Origin: an uncultured Pseudoteredinibacter sp.
Lineage (GTDB): Bacteria > Pseudomonadota > Gammaproteobacteria > Pseudomonadales > Cellvibrionaceae
Direction: 5' to 3'
NCBI RefSeq assembly: GCF_947502065.1
Contig: NZ_CANMYE010000005.1
Coordinates: 62,001-126,000, forward strand
DNA length: 64,000 bases
The stretch's first letter is position 1; every line of letters starts with the position of its first letter. The notes under the pieces were generated by a model. That model had not been told where the DNA came from. It did not search any database and saw nothing but the letters and a program-made list of their open reading frames with translations. Of this stretch, positions 31,954-45,188 are shown in pieces. A program made the position numbers and the translations under genes.

Positions 31954-33336
31954 CTATTTCCCAATACAAAAGCTCGAGAAAATTCTCCCAAGAAGCTCAT
32001 CCGGTGTAAATGTTCCGGTAATCTCACCTAGGGATTCCTGCGCGGCGCGCAAGTCTTCGGCTAGGAGTTCGCCTGCGCCCATATCGTGTAGTTGTAGCGC
32101 GCCATTATCCAAGGCTTCTTGTGCCCTTTCGATGGCATCTAAGTGGCGTCTACGAGCGGTAAACCCTCCTTCGCTGGCGCCTTGATAGCCCATGACGGAT
32201 TTCAAATGCTGTTTAAGTTCTTCTAGGCCTGCTCCAGTCTTGGCGCTAATCCCTAGGCATTGTTTATTATCCCCTTCTTCTTTTAGCACCCCTACGCCAT
32301 GCTCACTTAAGTCGGCTTTATTAAGGATCACAGTAAGCTGATTTGGGTTGGGTAGCTTTTCTGTAAATTCTGGCCATATAGAAGAGGGGGTAAAATCTGT
32401 ATCAACGGCCTGGCCGTCCACCATGAGCAGTACACGATCCGCTTTTTCGATAGCTTGCCAGGCTCGCTCTATGCCAATACGTTCAACTTCATCGGGGCTT
32501 TCACGTAATCCGGCGGTATCAATAATATGCAGTGGCATACCGTCGATATGAATCTGTTCCTGAAGAATATCCCTTGTGGTGCCGGCGATATCGGTGACAA
32601 TGGCTTTTTCAGTTCCTGCAAGGGCATTCAGTAAGCTTGATTTACCAGCGTTGGGTTTGCCTGCAATGACTACGTTCATGCCTTCGCGCACTAAAACGCC
32701 TTGTTTTGCATCGGCCAATAATTTTGCCAATTGTTCTTGTAGCTGCTGTAAATCGCCAGCAACTTTACCATCGCTTAGAAAATCAATTTCTTCTTCTGGA
32801 AAATCGATGGCCGCTTCGACATAAATGCGTAAGCGTATCAGTGCTTCAACTAAGTCGTGAACTTGTGTTGAAAATACACCTTGTAAAGAGTGCAGAGCAT
32901 TGCGAGCGGCTTGAGCAGAGCTCGCTTCAATTAAATCGGCGATCGCTTCGGCTTGGGCTAAATCCATTTTGTCGTTGATAAAAGCGCGTTCTGAAAACTC
33001 ACCAGGCTTAGCCATTCTAGCGCCGAGTTTGCAAACCTCAGCGAGCAGTAAATCGAGAATAACGGGGCCACCGTGACCTTGCAGTTCTAGTACATCTTCG
33101 CCGGTAAACGAATCGGGGTTTGGAAAAAACAGTGCAATACCGGAATCTAAAACTTCACCTTCGCTCGATAAAAAATCGCAGTAATGTGCATGTCTTGGGC
33201 TTAGCTCTTTTGCACAAATATGTTTCGCTATTTGTGCTGCATGTTTACCTGAGACACGAATAATTCCAACACCTCCTCGTCCGGGTGCTGTCGCTATTGC
33301 TGCAATGGTATCGCTAAATTGATAAGACTCTTGCAT
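31954..33336 (-). CDS. mnmE: tRNA modification GTPase MnmE (TrmE)
   Basis: Potassium-dependent GTPase that works with MnmG in the cmnm5U34 modification of tRNA. It has 460 residues: an N-terminal formyl-THF-binding domain ([14 protein letters not shown]), a helical domain and an inserted G domain with P-loop [14 protein letters not shown] at about 225-238, switch II DTAGL, and NKAD. The C-terminal catalytic cysteine motif FCIGK is complete. It is the last gene of the rpmH-rnpA-yidD-yidC-mnmE row, separated from yidC by a strong terminator. Confidence 0.98.
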   Translation of the reverse strand: MQESYQFSDTIAAIATAPGRGGVGIIRVSGKHAAQIAKHICAKELSPRHAHYCDFLSSEGEVLDSGIALFFPNPDSFTGEDVLELQGHGGPVILDLLLAEVCKLGARMAKPGEFSERAFINDKMDLAQAEAIADLIEASSAQAARNALHSLQGVFSTQVHDLVEALIRLRIYVEAAIDFPEEEIDFLSDGKVAGDLQQLQEQLAKLLADAKQGVLVREGMNVVIAGKPNAGKSSLLNALAGTEKAIVTDIAGTTRDILQEQIHIDGMPLHIIDTAGLRESPDEVERIGIERAWQAIEKADRVLLMVDGQAVDTDFTPSSIWPEFTEKLPNPNQLTVILNKADLSEHGVGVLKEEGDNKQCLGISAKTGAGLEELKQHLKSVMGYQGASEGGFTARRRHLDAIERAQEALDNGALQLHDMGAGELLAEDLRAAQESLGEITGTFTPDELLGRIFSSFCIGK

Positions 33337-33360
33337 TGTTTTTTTCCAAAAAAACTCTAT

Positions 33361-33385
33361 AAAAAAAGGGGCTCTAAGCCCCTTT
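33361..33385 (-). terminator. Terminator between yidC and mnmE
   Basis: On the minus strand AAAGGGGC/GCCCCTTT (33365-33372 with 33378-33385) with a 5-base loop is followed by further T's (complement of 33361-33364). It ends the rpmH-yidC transcript just upstream of mnmE, so mnmE may depend on read-through or its own promoter. Confidence 0.85.
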
Positions 33386-33401
33386 CCGTAAAGCGAAAAG
33401 C

Positions 33402-35078
33402 TTAGGCTTCTGCTTCAATTTGTTTGGTGATGATGTACTGCTGAATCATCGAGATGGTGTTGTTAACCACCCAGTACAATACCAATCCCGCAGGGAACCA
33501 CATAAATAAGAAGGTAAAGACAATCGGCATATAGCTCATTATCTTAGCTTGCATTGGATCCGGCGGAGTTGGGTTCATCTTCATCATAAACCATTGGGTC
33601 GCACCCATTATCAGCGGCAAGATAAAGTAAGGATCCTTCACCGATAAATCTTCGATCCACAAAATAAACGGAGCGTGGCGTAATTCTACAGACTCTGAAA
33701 GCACCCAATATAAAGCAATAAATACAGGCATTTGAATTAGAATCGGTAAACAACCACCTAAGGGATTCACCTTTTCTTTCTGGTAGAGCTTCATGGTTTC
33801 TTGGGACATCTTTTGACGATCGTCGCCATAGAGCTCTTTTAATTGTTGCATCTTAGGTTGCAGCTTGCGCAAATTCGCCATGCTACGATAGCTGGTTGCG
33901 GTCAGTTTAAAGAACAAAGCTTTAATTAAGATGGTAAGAACAACAATCGACCAACCCCAGTTAATCACCACACCTTGAATCAAGGTCAGTAAATAGAAAA
34001 GTGGTTTTGCCACCCACCAGAGCCAACCATAATCAACGGTTAAATCTAGGTGCGGAGCAATTTCCTCTAAGCGGTAAACGTCTTTAGGGCCCACATAAAA
34101 CTGAGAGTTGATTACGCCTAATGTACCTGGCTCTACAAGTGTTTGAGGAGCTGTATAGCCAAAGGTGTACATCTGGCTGTTACGAATTCGGCGCAAGGTA
34201 TAAGTATTGTTCTGTTCTTTGTCGGCAACCCAAGCACTAATAAAGTAGTGCTGAACCATGGCAACCCAGCCACCTTCAATTTCTACTTTTAGTGATTCTT
34301 CATCTAGGTCATCAAAATCAACTTTTTTATAGTTCTCATCTGGGGTGGTTAAGGCCGCCCCCAAATAAGGCTGTAGACCAATGGCGCTGCTACCGGTGGC
34401 CACTGGAGATCGGTCACGCTTGATTTGAGCGTAGAAGTTACCTTTCCAGTTGCTGCTGCTTTTGTTATCAATCAAATACTCAATATTGATTAGGTTTTCA
34501 CCACGGGTGAAATTAAAGCGCTTGGTGATGGTTACCTCACCTTGTTGCAAGACAAGATCTACAGCGAGATTGTCTTTGCCTGGGGATAACTCATATTCGC
34601 TTTGGCTTGCTTGGAATACTGGGCGACCTTTAGCGGTATCGGTAGCGTTTGGTCCAATTAGGCCACTCTGAGCAATATAGGTTTTATCTGCAGTGCGGTT
34701 GAGGATAACAAATGGCAGTTCTGGACGGTTAAGTTCAGCGTAGTGTTGTGGCAGTGCGGCTTTAACAATGTCACCACCATGGGTATCGATAATAAGATCG
34801 AGGGCATCGGTCTTAACACGAATAAGCTGGGAGCTGCTTGGAGTTTCTACACTGGTTTGTTCTGCAACTGTGCTGGGCAGGTCACTCGCTATAGTTTGTT
34901 TGCTAGGTGCAGCAGTTGGTATTTCGCTGGCCGCAACAGGCGAGGCCAAAGTCTCTTGGCTGGCTGCTACGGGCTTGTTGGCTGCTTGTTTGCGGTCTTG
35001 GAAGTCATTCCATTCCAGAACCAAAAGATAAGAGACCACAGCCATTGCGATGATCAATAAATACTTTTGCCAATCCAT
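33402..35078 (-). CDS. yidC: Membrane protein insertase YidC
   Basis: Inner-membrane insertase and chaperone, with Sec or alone, for example for subunits a and c of ATP synthase. It has 558 residues. An N-terminal membrane anchor (about 4-20) precedes a low-complexity Ala/Ser/Thr-rich linker (about 30-80), the periplasmic beta-supersandwich domain (about 85-340) and the conserved insertase core with five membrane segments ([20 protein letters not shown] with its buried Arg region nearby, then [20 protein letters not shown]). It lies 5 bp after yidD in the ribosomal protein L34 - RNase P cluster. Confidence 0.98.
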   Translation of the reverse strand: MDWQKYLLIIAMAVVSYLLVLEWNDFQDRKQAANKPVAASQETLASPVAASEIPTAAPSKQTIASDLPSTVAEQTSVETPSSSQLIRVKTDALDLIIDTHGGDIVKAALPQHYAELNRPELPFVILNRTADKTYIAQSGLIGPNATDTAKGRPVFQASQSEYELSPGKDNLAVDLVLQQGEVTITKRFNFTRGENLINIEYLIDNKSSSNWKGNFYAQIKRDRSPVATGSSAIGLQPYLGAALTTPDENYKKVDFDDLDEESLKVEIEGGWVAMVQHYFISAWVADKEQNNTYTLRRIRNSQMYTFGYTAPQTLVEPGTLGVINSQFYVGPKDVYRLEEIAPHLDLTVDYGWLWWVAKPLFYLLTLIQGVVINWGWSIVVLTILIKALFFKLTATSYRSMANLRKLQPKMQQLKELYGDDRQKMSQETMKLYQKEKVNPLGGCLPILIQMPVFIALYWVLSESVELRHAPFILWIEDLSVKDPYFILPLIMGATQWFMMKMNPTPPDPMQAKIMSYMPIVFTFLFMWFPAGLVLYWVVNNTISMIQQYIITKQIEAEA

Positions 35079-35083
35079 AATAT

Positions 35084-35323
35084 CTATTCTTGGTCTTGAG
35101 AAGTTGAAGGTTTACCGGGCACATAGTCAAAGCCGCCAGGGTGCCATGGATGGCATTTAGCTAAGCGGCGAACGGTAAGATAACTACCTTTTATACTGCC
35201 ATGGGTTTCTATTGCTTCTTTCGCATAATGAGAGCAGGTCGGATAAAAGCGGCACTGGTTGCCAACCCAAGGGCTAGCAAGGTATTGATAGATTTTTATC
35301 AAACCTAAAAGCAGTGCTTTCAT
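35084..35323 (-). CDS. yidD: Membrane protein insertion efficiency factor YidD
   Basis: Short membrane-associated protein of 79 residues that assists YidC-dependent insertion. The family pattern is complete: LIKIYQYLASPWVGNQCRFY, PTCSHYAKEAIETHG, then CHPWHPGGFDYVPG; three conserved Cys are present. Its ATG overlaps the rnpA stop by one base (TAATG), so translation of the two is probably coupled. Confidence 0.96.
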   Translation of the reverse strand: MKALLLGLIKIYQYLASPWVGNQCRFYPTCSHYAKEAIETHGSIKGSYLTVRRLAKCHPWHPGGFDYVPGKPSTSQDQE

Positions 35324-35688
35324 TATTCACTCGTCGCTTTGCGAATCAGCTTTTGCCATTGCTTATTCAGCTGGCGTGTTAACGCCGCATTGTCCAATGT
35401 GTCCATGCCACGGCGAGCGAGCACTATAGCATCGAATGGCGGTAATTGGTGTTGCTGAAGCCGAAAAGATTCTCTAATTAGACGTTTTAATCGGTTGCGA
35501 TCAACGGCATTGCGCACGTTCTTTTTGGCGATTACTAGGCCAAGCCGAGGGCGGTCTAATTGGTTCTTGCGGACAAGAATAAGAAAGTGCTGATGAGAAG
35601 CACGAAAAGAAGGCGAGTCAAAGACAGGCTTAAAGTCACTGGAGTTCAGCAGCCGCAGGGATTTATCAAAACCTAAATGCTGCGACAA
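35323..35688 (-). CDS. rnpA: Ribonuclease P protein component
   Basis: Basic protein subunit that binds the RNase P RNA and helps it remove tRNA 5' leaders. It has 121 residues. The RNR motif is seen in AKKNVRNAVDRNRLKRLIRE (about 54-73) with the preceding RPRLGLVI strand. It sits between rpmH and yidD as in nearly all bacteria and overlaps the yidD start by one base. Confidence 0.97.
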   Translation of the reverse strand: MSQHLGFDKSLRLLNSSDFKPVFDSPSFRASHQHFLILVRKNQLDRPRLGLVIAKKNVRNAVDRNRLKRLIRESFRLQQHQLPPFDAIVLARRGMDTLDNAALTRQLNKQWQKLIRKATSE

Positions 35689-35725
35689 GCGGAAACTCCA
35701 GTTTACAGGGCAGTATCTGAGCTGA

Positions 35726-35860
35726 TTATGCAGCTAGTACTTTACGGCCCTTGCTACGACGGCGAGCAAGCAATTTACGACCGTTTTTGGTCGCCATGCG
35801 AGAGCGGAAACCGTGAGTGCGCTTGCGCTTCAATACGCTTGGCTGAAATGTTCTTTTCAT
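35726..35860 (-). CDS. rpmH: 50S ribosomal protein L34
   Basis: Very basic 44-residue ribosomal protein. Translation of the minus strand from ATG at 35860 gives [18 protein letters not shown], then [20 protein letters not shown] and RKVLAA with TAA at 35728-35726, the full L34 sequence. It lies 37 bp upstream of rnpA and is preceded by a good sigma-70 promoter. Confidence 0.98.
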   Translation of the reverse strand: MKRTFQPSVLKRKRTHGFRSRMATKNGRKLLARRRSKGRKVLAA

Positions 35861-35944
35861 GATAATACCCGTGTTCAATCATGTCGGCTTTAGAGCTTAA
35901 CTGAAACCCATTGAACAGCCGAGCTCGTGGAAAAATGAGGCGCG

Positions 35945-35973
35945 ATATTAATGGATACTCCTAGAAATTGCAA
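35945..35973 (-). promoter_or_regulatory. Sigma-70 promoter of rpmH-rnpA
   Basis: On the minus strand TTGCAA (complement of 35968-35973), a 17-base spacer and TAATAT (complement of 35945-35950) stand 85 bp before the rpmH start. The spacing is ideal, and no other gene lies between. Confidence 0.65.
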
Positions 35974-36463
35974 TGCTTAATTAGAAAATGATCAGTTTTT
36001 CCGCTTGTACAGGCTTTTAAACGATATTTGTACAGGCTTTATTCAGTTTTTCAACAGGTTTATCCACAGGTGTTTGTTTGCGCTGTTCGTGTAGGGGTTT
36101 TTGAATAGTTGAGGGTAGTTGTTGATTCTGTGGGGGTTTTCAAATTGTGCTATAAAATAGATTTCTTTTATGTGGATAACTTTTCTCTGATAATGTAATC
36201 TACGCGGATTGCTGTGGTTAACTCTAGTTATTTGAACAAACACAGAGAGTATTGGAATACTTATACACATCTGCATTCAACTGATGTTGGAAAGAGCAAT
36301 CTATATAACGGTTGTTGTCAGTAGATATAAAGTCTTCCTTCTATATATACATATTTTGAAATCTATAAGTGCGCTGAAATTTTCAAAGCGCTAATGGCTT
36401 TATTCTCTGGTAGTTTGCGATTGCTTAGAGAGGGTTAGACTTACGGGTTTACTGGGGGATTCA
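35974..36463. other. DnaA-box cluster upstream of dnaA (autoregulation or second origin)
   Basis: The 603-bp gap between rpmH and dnaA holds DnaA boxes TTATCCACA 36060-36068 (perfect), TGTGGATAA 36171-36179 (perfect), TTATACACA 36261-36269 (fits TTATNCACA) and TGTGGTTAA 36213-36221 (one mismatch). TTGTACAGGCTTT is repeated directly at 36005-36017 and 36028-36040. In Pseudomonas this gap is the functional origin; in other bacteria boxes here regulate dnaA. The direction of transcription changes from minus to plus across this gap. Which of the two clusters fires cannot be read from the sequence. Confidence 0.65.
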
Positions 36464-38077
36464 TTGTCAGGCCTTATTTGGGACAAATGCTTAAGCAGTT
36501 TAAGTCAAGAGCTGCCAGCACAACAATTTAACACTTGGATAAAGCCGTTACAGGTGCAAAATGATGAGGCGGGTGGCCTCTGCTTGTTGGCGCCTAATCG
36601 ATTTGTTCATGATTGGGTAAATGACAAATACCTGTCTCGCATTATAGAGTTGGCCAACGAATATTCAGATGGAATGCGAATAAGTGTTAGCGTGATCGTA
36701 GCTAACCGACAAGCTAGTCGCTTTCAAAGGCGTAACCATCGCTCAAGCCCCGAGCCTATCCCCACGGCAATTGCGACGCCAACTATGAACCCTGTGCCGG
36801 TTAGCTCTAGTGCTTCTGCTTATCAGCAGGAGCCTGAACCTACTCAGCAATTAGAGTTGGCTGGTACCGATAACAATGTGGGGGCCGCGCATTCATCTTC
36901 TATGGGCGCTCCAATTAGTCAACTTAGCAGTTCTGGGGGAGGTTTTCCCAATTCAGCCTTAACTATTAAAGATAGCCAGTCTCTCAAGCAAGTAGAGAGT
37001 GTCCCTGAGATTATCAAGCCTAATAGCGATATTGAGGTCGAAGGTGGCCTTAAGCATCGTACTTATCTGAATGCTGGCTTTACCTTTAAGAGTTTCGTGG
37101 AAGGTAAGTCCAATCAGCTTGGTTTGGCGGCTGCAAGACAAGTTGCGGAAAATCCAGGCGGTTCATACAACCCCCTATTTATCTATGGCGGTGTGGGTTT
37201 GGGTAAAACTCACTTGATGCATGCAGTAGGTCATCACTTAGTCGAGCAAAACCCACATGCAAAGGTTGTGTATCTGCACTCTGAGCGTTTTGTTGCTGAT
37301 ATGGTAAAGGCATTACAACTTAATGCCATCAATGACTTTAAACGCTTCTATCGCTCAGTGGATGCTTTGTTGATTGACGATATTCAATTTTTCGCAGGTA
37401 AAGAGCGATCACAGGAAGAGTTTTTTCACACTTTCAATGCCTTGCTAGAAGGTGGTCAGCAAATTATTTTGACTTGCGACCGCTATCCAAAAGAGATTCA
37501 GGGCTTAGAGGAACGACTTAAGAGTCGCTTCGGCTGGGGCTTAACAGTATCTGTTGAGCCACCTGAACTGGAAACACGAGTTGCGATTCTTATGAAGAAA
37601 GCAGCCCAGTCGAATATGTTATTGCCTAATGACGCTGCTTTCTTTATTGCACAACGAATTCGATCAAACGTACGTGAGCTGGAAGGTGCATTGAAGCGCG
37701 TAATTGCAAATGCGCAGTTTACCGGCAGAGATATCGATGTACCTTTGGTTAGAGAGGCTCTAAAAGATCTATTGGCACTGCAAGATAAACAGGTTGGTAT
37801 TGATAATATCCAGCGTGTTGTGGCGGAATACTATAAAATCAAAGTTGCAGACTTATTATCAAAAAGGCGCAGCCGTTCCGTAGCTCGCCCTAGACAAGTT
37901 GCCATGGCTTTGGCTAAAGAGCTAACTAATCACAGCTTGCCAGAAATCGGAGATTCATTTGGCGGTAGGGATCACACCACTGTGTTGCATGCCTGCCGTA
38001 AAATTAAAGAGTTAAGAGAAGAAGACGCGGATATTCGTGAAGATGTAAAAAACCTACTGCGCTCTTTAACGACGTAA
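36464..38077 (+). CDS. dnaA: Chromosomal replication initiator DnaA
   Basis: AAA+ ATPase that binds DnaA boxes and opens oriC. The protein has 537 residues; start is TTG, supported by GGGGGA 9 bases upstream and by alignment of [20 protein letters not shown] with family N-termini. Domain I covers about 1-85, a variable Ser/Pro/Gln-rich linker about 86-195 makes it longer than E. coli DnaA (467), the AAA+ domain has Walker [10 protein letters not shown] near 242 and Walker [12 protein letters not shown] near 300, and domain IV carries the signature [20 protein letters not shown] near 497. It heads dnaA-dnaN-recF-gyrB. Confidence 0.98.
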   Translation: MSGLIWDKCLSSLSQELPAQQFNTWIKPLQVQNDEAGGLCLLAPNRFVHDWVNDKYLSRIIELANEYSDGMRISVSVIVANRQASRFQRRNHRSSPEPIPTAIATPTMNPVPVSSSASAYQQEPEPTQQLELAGTDNNVGAAHSSSMGAPISQLSSSGGGFPNSALTIKDSQSLKQVESVPEIIKPNSDIEVEGGLKHRTYLNAGFTFKSFVEGKSNQLGLAAARQVAENPGGSYNPLFIYGGVGLGKTHLMHAVGHHLVEQNPHAKVVYLHSERFVADMVKALQLNAINDFKRFYRSVDALLIDDIQFFAGKERSQEEFFHTFNALLEGGQQIILTCDRYPKEIQGLEERLKSRFGWGLTVSVEPPELETRVAILMKKAAQSNMLLPNDAAFFIAQRIRSNVRELEGALKRVIANAQFTGRDIDVPLVREALKDLLALQDKQVGIDNIQRVVAEYYKIKVADLLSKRRSRSVARPRQVAMALAKELTNHSLPEIGDSFGGRDHTTVLHACRKIKELREEDADIREDVKNLLRSLTT

Positions 38078-38137
38078 TACATAGTATATTATATAAGATA
38101 AAACTAATATAAAACCATTAGGATTTGGGATAAATTG

Positions 38138-39241
38138 ATGAAATTTTCTATCTCTCGAGATGCTCTTTTAAAACCTCTTCAATTAGTTGCTGGTGTTGTG
38201 GAGCGCAGGCAAACCTTGCCTGTCTTGGCTAATGTATTGGTAGTTTTAGAAGGTGATCAGTTATCTCTTACCGGTACTGATTTAGAAGTTGAAATAGTTG
38301 GCCGTGTACAGCTTGAACAAGCTGGCGAATCCGGTCAGATTACTGTTCCAGCCCGAAAGCTGTTCGATATCTGCCGTTCCTTGCCCGATGGTGCATTAAT
38401 CGATTTTATTGAAGATGGCCAAAAAGTCATCGTTAAAAGCGGTCGCAGCCGCTTTAGCCTGGCGACACTGCCAGCTAATGATTTCCCCAATGTGGAGGAT
38501 TCAGCACAGGATCTTCAGTTTACCTGTGCCCAGTCAATCATTAAAACTTTGATCGATAGCACAGGCTTTGCAATGGCACAGCAAGATGTTCGTTATTATC
38601 TAAACGGTATGCTGTGGGAAGTTAGTGAAGGTAAGCTTCGTTTTGTAGCTACGGACGGTCACCGTTTGGCAATGAGTACCGAAGATATCGCTATCAGTTG
38701 TCCTGAAAATAAACATGCGATTTTGCCACGTAAAGGTGTCGTAGAGCTGTCCCGTCTATTGGACGACTGTAGTGAAGAGGTTACGGTTAGCTTGGGAAGT
38801 AATCACGTTCGAGCTATCACTGAGTTTTATACATTTACGTCTAAACTGGTTGACGGTAAATTCCCAGATTACGAGCGTGTGCTGCCAAAGAATGGTAACA
38901 AGACTGTTATCGGTGAACGCGCTGAGCTTAAACAAGCATTTGCCCGAACTGCTATTTTGTCTAATGAGAAATATAGAGGTGTGCGCCTGCTACTTAGTGA
39001 TGGGCAGCTAACCATTACAGCGAATAACCCAGAGCAGGAAGAAGCTGAAGAACAGGTGACTGTAGACTACGCCGGAGATAGCTTAGAGATTGGCTTTAAC
39101 GTTAGCTATTTACAAGATGTCGTCAATGTATTGCAGTCTGACAATGTGAAGTTTACTTTGTCTGATTCTAACAGTTCTGCTTTAGTTGAAGCGGAAGAAG
39201 GTAGTAATGCTGTATATGTCGTAATGCCTATGCGCCTATAG
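38138..39241 (+). CDS. dnaN: DNA polymerase III beta sliding clamp
   Basis: Ring-shaped processivity clamp of the replicase. It has 367 residues when started at ATG 38138; the TTG directly before is in frame but ATG with MKFSISRDALLKPLQ is the normal family start, and TTAGGA lies at a proper distance. Three clamp domains follow each other (ERRQTLPVLANVLV, FATDGHRLAMS-like FVATDGHRLAMS, and the end ALVEAEEGSNAVYVVMPMRL). It lies 60 bp after dnaA. Confidence 0.98.
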   Translation: MKFSISRDALLKPLQLVAGVVERRQTLPVLANVLVVLEGDQLSLTGTDLEVEIVGRVQLEQAGESGQITVPARKLFDICRSLPDGALIDFIEDGQKVIVKSGRSRFSLATLPANDFPNVEDSAQDLQFTCAQSIIKTLIDSTGFAMAQQDVRYYLNGMLWEVSEGKLRFVATDGHRLAMSTEDIAISCPENKHAILPRKGVVELSRLLDDCSEEVTVSLGSNHVRAITEFYTFTSKLVDGKFPDYERVLPKNGNKTVIGERAELKQAFARTAILSNEKYRGVRLLLSDGQLTITANNPEQEEAEEQVTVDYAGDSLEIGFNVSYLQDVVNVLQSDNVKFTLSDSNSSALVEAEEGSNAVYVVMPMRL

Positions 39242-39267
39242 TAGGGCAGTTATTCCCTGCTTTTTTG

Positions 39268-42842
<3,575 letters not shown>

Positions 42843-42864
42843 ATTCCTTTAATCGGCTCTATAG

Positions 42865-42890
42865 AAAAAGGCGCCATAGGGCGCCTTTTT
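42865..42890. terminator. Bidirectional terminator between gyrB and the spondin gene
   Basis: AAAAAGGCGCC (42865-42875) and GGCGCCTTTTT (42880-42890) form an 11-bp stem with a 4-base loop, with T's on both strands. It serves gyrB and the convergent gene at 42923-43597. Confidence 0.92.
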
Positions 42891-42922
42891 GGCTTTCGAC
42901 AAGAAAGTATATAGATTCAGTG

Positions 42923-43597
42923 TTATTGAACTCGCGTAATTTCTACCTTAGCTACTCGGTCTGCCCACTGATAAGCTGCGCGACTTAAATCTCCTTCACC
43001 GTGAATACCTGGGCTAGGGTAAATATAACCTTCACCTTGATCGTCGTCTGAGAAAGGCTCGCCACCACAACGTGGGCCTGGGATATCGGCACAAAGTTCA
43101 CTATTCACTTCGCTACCACCATCATAGGCTCGCATAAAGTGAGTGAGTGTAAAGCCTGGATAGTGAGGTAAGCGTGCATTCAAAAGACTAACTAAGGTAT
43201 CGTTTGTTGGTAATGCCATACTGATTAAACTAAGGCGCGGGAAAGCATTAGTCGAACTTAAAGTGATCTCTACAGATTCCCCTGGGTTTAACAAGCCTTC
43301 GCTGTGAGCCGTCGCACTAACACCTTGATCTGCATTTAGCTGATCTTGCAGTGGAGCAATATCGCCCCCTTCAGCAATACGGATAACTTCAGGTGAAGCT
43401 TCTTCGCCAATATTAAATAGACGTACATTGTGGTTGTGTGCCACTGAAAGAACAGGGGTAAAAGAAATACCCTTTGTTATATTGGTAACTTTGACTGTGT
43501 ATTCAAAGGTTCTTTGAGCTTGTGCGGAAATACTTAGTGCTATACCAGCTGTAACTATCGCCGCCTTGCTTAGGCTCTTTAGATTTAATGAAAACAT
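42923..43597 (-). CDS. Secreted spondin-domain protein
   Basis: Exported protein of 224 residues: signal peptide about 1-27 (ending SISAQAQ), then a single spondin-N type domain, seen in FEYTVKVTNITKGISFTPVL, AHNHNVRLFNIGEEASPEV and LSLISMALPTNDTLVSLLNA. In eukaryotes the domain occurs in extracellular matrix adhesion proteins; in bacteria such single-domain proteins are secreted and of unknown role. Two to three Cys (LCADIPGPRCGG) may form a disulfide. It is convergent with gyrB and stands alone. Confidence 0.85.
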   Translation of the reverse strand: MFSLNLKSLSKAAIVTAGIALSISAQAQRTFEYTVKVTNITKGISFTPVLSVAHNHNVRLFNIGEEASPEVIRIAEGGDIAPLQDQLNADQGVSATAHSEGLLNPGESVEITLSSTNAFPRLSLISMALPTNDTLVSLLNARLPHYPGFTLTHFMRAYDGGSEVNSELCADIPGPRCGGEPFSDDDQGEGYIYPSPGIHGEGDLSRAAYQWADRVAKVEITRVQ

Positions 43598-43776
43598 GAT
43601 CTTTCCTCTGCTGACTAGTTGGTGACTATCGAATAGATAAACTAACCAGCAGTGAAAACATAGCGGTCACCTCTTTATAAAAAAAAGGTCACAAGTTCAT
43701 TGGAAATAATAACAAACTCAAAAAAGGTAGCACTTTAGAAGGGCTACCATTTACATATGGGGATATAGACGCCAGC

Positions 43777-44880
43777 TTAAAAATCACAATGCCGACTAAG
43801 ATCATCTAAGCAATCCATTACCTGATGGCTAGCGCGCTCCATTTCCTCGAAGTATAAAATGGCATTTTCCTTGTCACCGCCCTCTAGTGCGGTTAATGCT
43901 GCCAAACCACTGTCATGAACCTTTTGATGGGGTGGATCAATATTTTTAAATGCCGTTACAGTACTGTACTTTTGAGCCCCTTCTTTCTGATACCACTGAC
44001 CTAGCCTGCAGCTAAGATGATTGGCGAAATCACTAATGGATTTATCGCTTTTGCCCGCCGCGACTTCATAGACCTCACTTTTCCAAACGATATGGTCGAG
44101 TTTAACGGTCTGAATGAAGGTCCTTAGCGAGGCGTTATTGATTGTGGACTTCATGGTATTGCAGCAACCGATGATAGACCCGTAATCTTCGTTTAAACGA
44201 GCTACACCATTGGATAAGTCATTATTGCTGTTTTGTATGGTATTAACCGACTGGACAGTTTCAGAAGTCGACTGAATGATCTGGCCTACTAGCTCTGAGA
44301 CTTCGTTAGCCGAAGTGTTCGTGTTATTAGCCAGCGAGCGAACCTCATCGGCTACAACACTAAAGCCTCTGCCAGCTTCACCTGCGCGAGCCGCTTCAAT
44401 AGCGGCGTTAAGGGCAAGTAAATTGGTTTGATCTGAAATCTTAGATATTGTTTCTACGAAAGAATTAATATTATCGGCCATCTCAGAAAGGCCAGATATA
44501 TTTTCGGTCATTCCGCCCATATTACTGGTTAGACCTTTCATTTCGTTGACGATCTGATTCAAAGATTCATTGGAAACATCGAGCAAATCATTGATCTTGT
44601 CTGTCGATTGGCTTTCGACTTCTATGGATTGGTGAGAAGACAGTACGGCCTCGCGAATTCGCTCTATTTGACCTAAACACTCTAGGGTACAAGCTAATAG
44701 CATAGACTCAAAAGCATTGGTATTAGCACTACTATGTTCTTCTACTTGTTCTGCAGGCGGTTGCTGGAGTTGTAGATTATCCTGTTCAAGCTGTCGTAGT
44801 TGCTTTCGCAGTGATTCGTTCTCTTGTTCTAAGTTTTGATATGTGGATTTTAATACAAACATTGACCCTTGCTCTTGCAT
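43777..44880 (-). CDS. Soluble chemoreceptor with C-terminal zinc-binding (CZB) domain
   Basis: Cytoplasmic methyl-accepting chemotaxis-type protein of 367 residues, without membrane segment or HAMP domain. An N-terminal coiled coil (about 9-45: [20 protein letters not shown]) precedes the MCP signalling helices (about 60-235), whose tip [19 protein letters not shown] is intact. The C-terminal CZB domain (about 255-355) shows the pattern DHIVWK, CRLGQWY and PHQKVH with the His/Cys zinc ligands. CZB receptors are known to sense zinc or hypochlorous acid and may act on diguanylate cyclases. No che genes are nearby. Confidence 0.9.
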   Translation of the reverse strand: MQEQGSMFVLKSTYQNLEQENESLRKQLRQLEQDNLQLQQPPAEQVEEHSSANTNAFESMLLACTLECLGQIERIREAVLSSHQSIEVESQSTDKINDLLDVSNESLNQIVNEMKGLTSNMGGMTENISGLSEMADNINSFVETISKISDQTNLLALNAAIEAARAGEAGRGFSVVADEVRSLANNTNTSANEVSELVGQIIQSTSETVQSVNTIQNSNNDLSNGVARLNEDYGSIIGCCNTMKSTINNASLRTFIQTVKLDHIVWKSEVYEVAAGKSDKSISDFANHLSCRLGQWYQKEGAQKYSTVTAFKNIDPPHQKVHDSGLAALTALEGGDKENAILYFEEMERASHQVMDCLDDLSRHCDF

Positions 44881-45188
44881 TCAATGTACTGTCGCCGAGC
44901 AAATACTATTTCCCTGTGCCTGGCTAAAAGGTCCTGCTCAGTACTAGTTGTTGGTTATGCTCGTCCCTGATCCATCAAAGTATGATTTTTTATCGGCATT
45001 TATCAAAAAAGATTAATATAAAAGAGAATAGATCAGAATTCTGGATACGTGCAAAAAGATTTGTTTTTAGTTGGCAGCAGGGCCTAAAGGGCTTAAGGCC
45101 CTGCTATGAGCATGGAATTGTCGATGAAAAGAGCCGCCAATAGGCGGCTGTGCCACTGTAAAGTGCAAAGTCCTAAATTCTGGAGTGA
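44881..45188. other. Gap with two hairpins
   Basis: Gap between the M16 peptidase and the chemoreceptor gene, both on the minus strand. It holds a 10-bp stem (45076-45085 with 45096-45105, loop 10) and, next to the peptidase stop, a terminator (45127-45149). The left part must hold the chemoreceptor promoter; no clear -10 was identified. Confidence 0.5.
45127..45149 (-). terminator. Terminator after the M16 peptidase
   Basis: AGCCGCC (45132-45138) and GGCGGCT (45143-45149) form a 7-bp stem with a 4-base loop followed on the minus strand by CTTTT. Confidence 0.75.

Noticed and set aside
36043..36276. 77-codon minus-strand frame upstream of dnaA
   Set aside because: It covers the DnaA-box region and has unusual composition; chance frame in AT-rich DNA.
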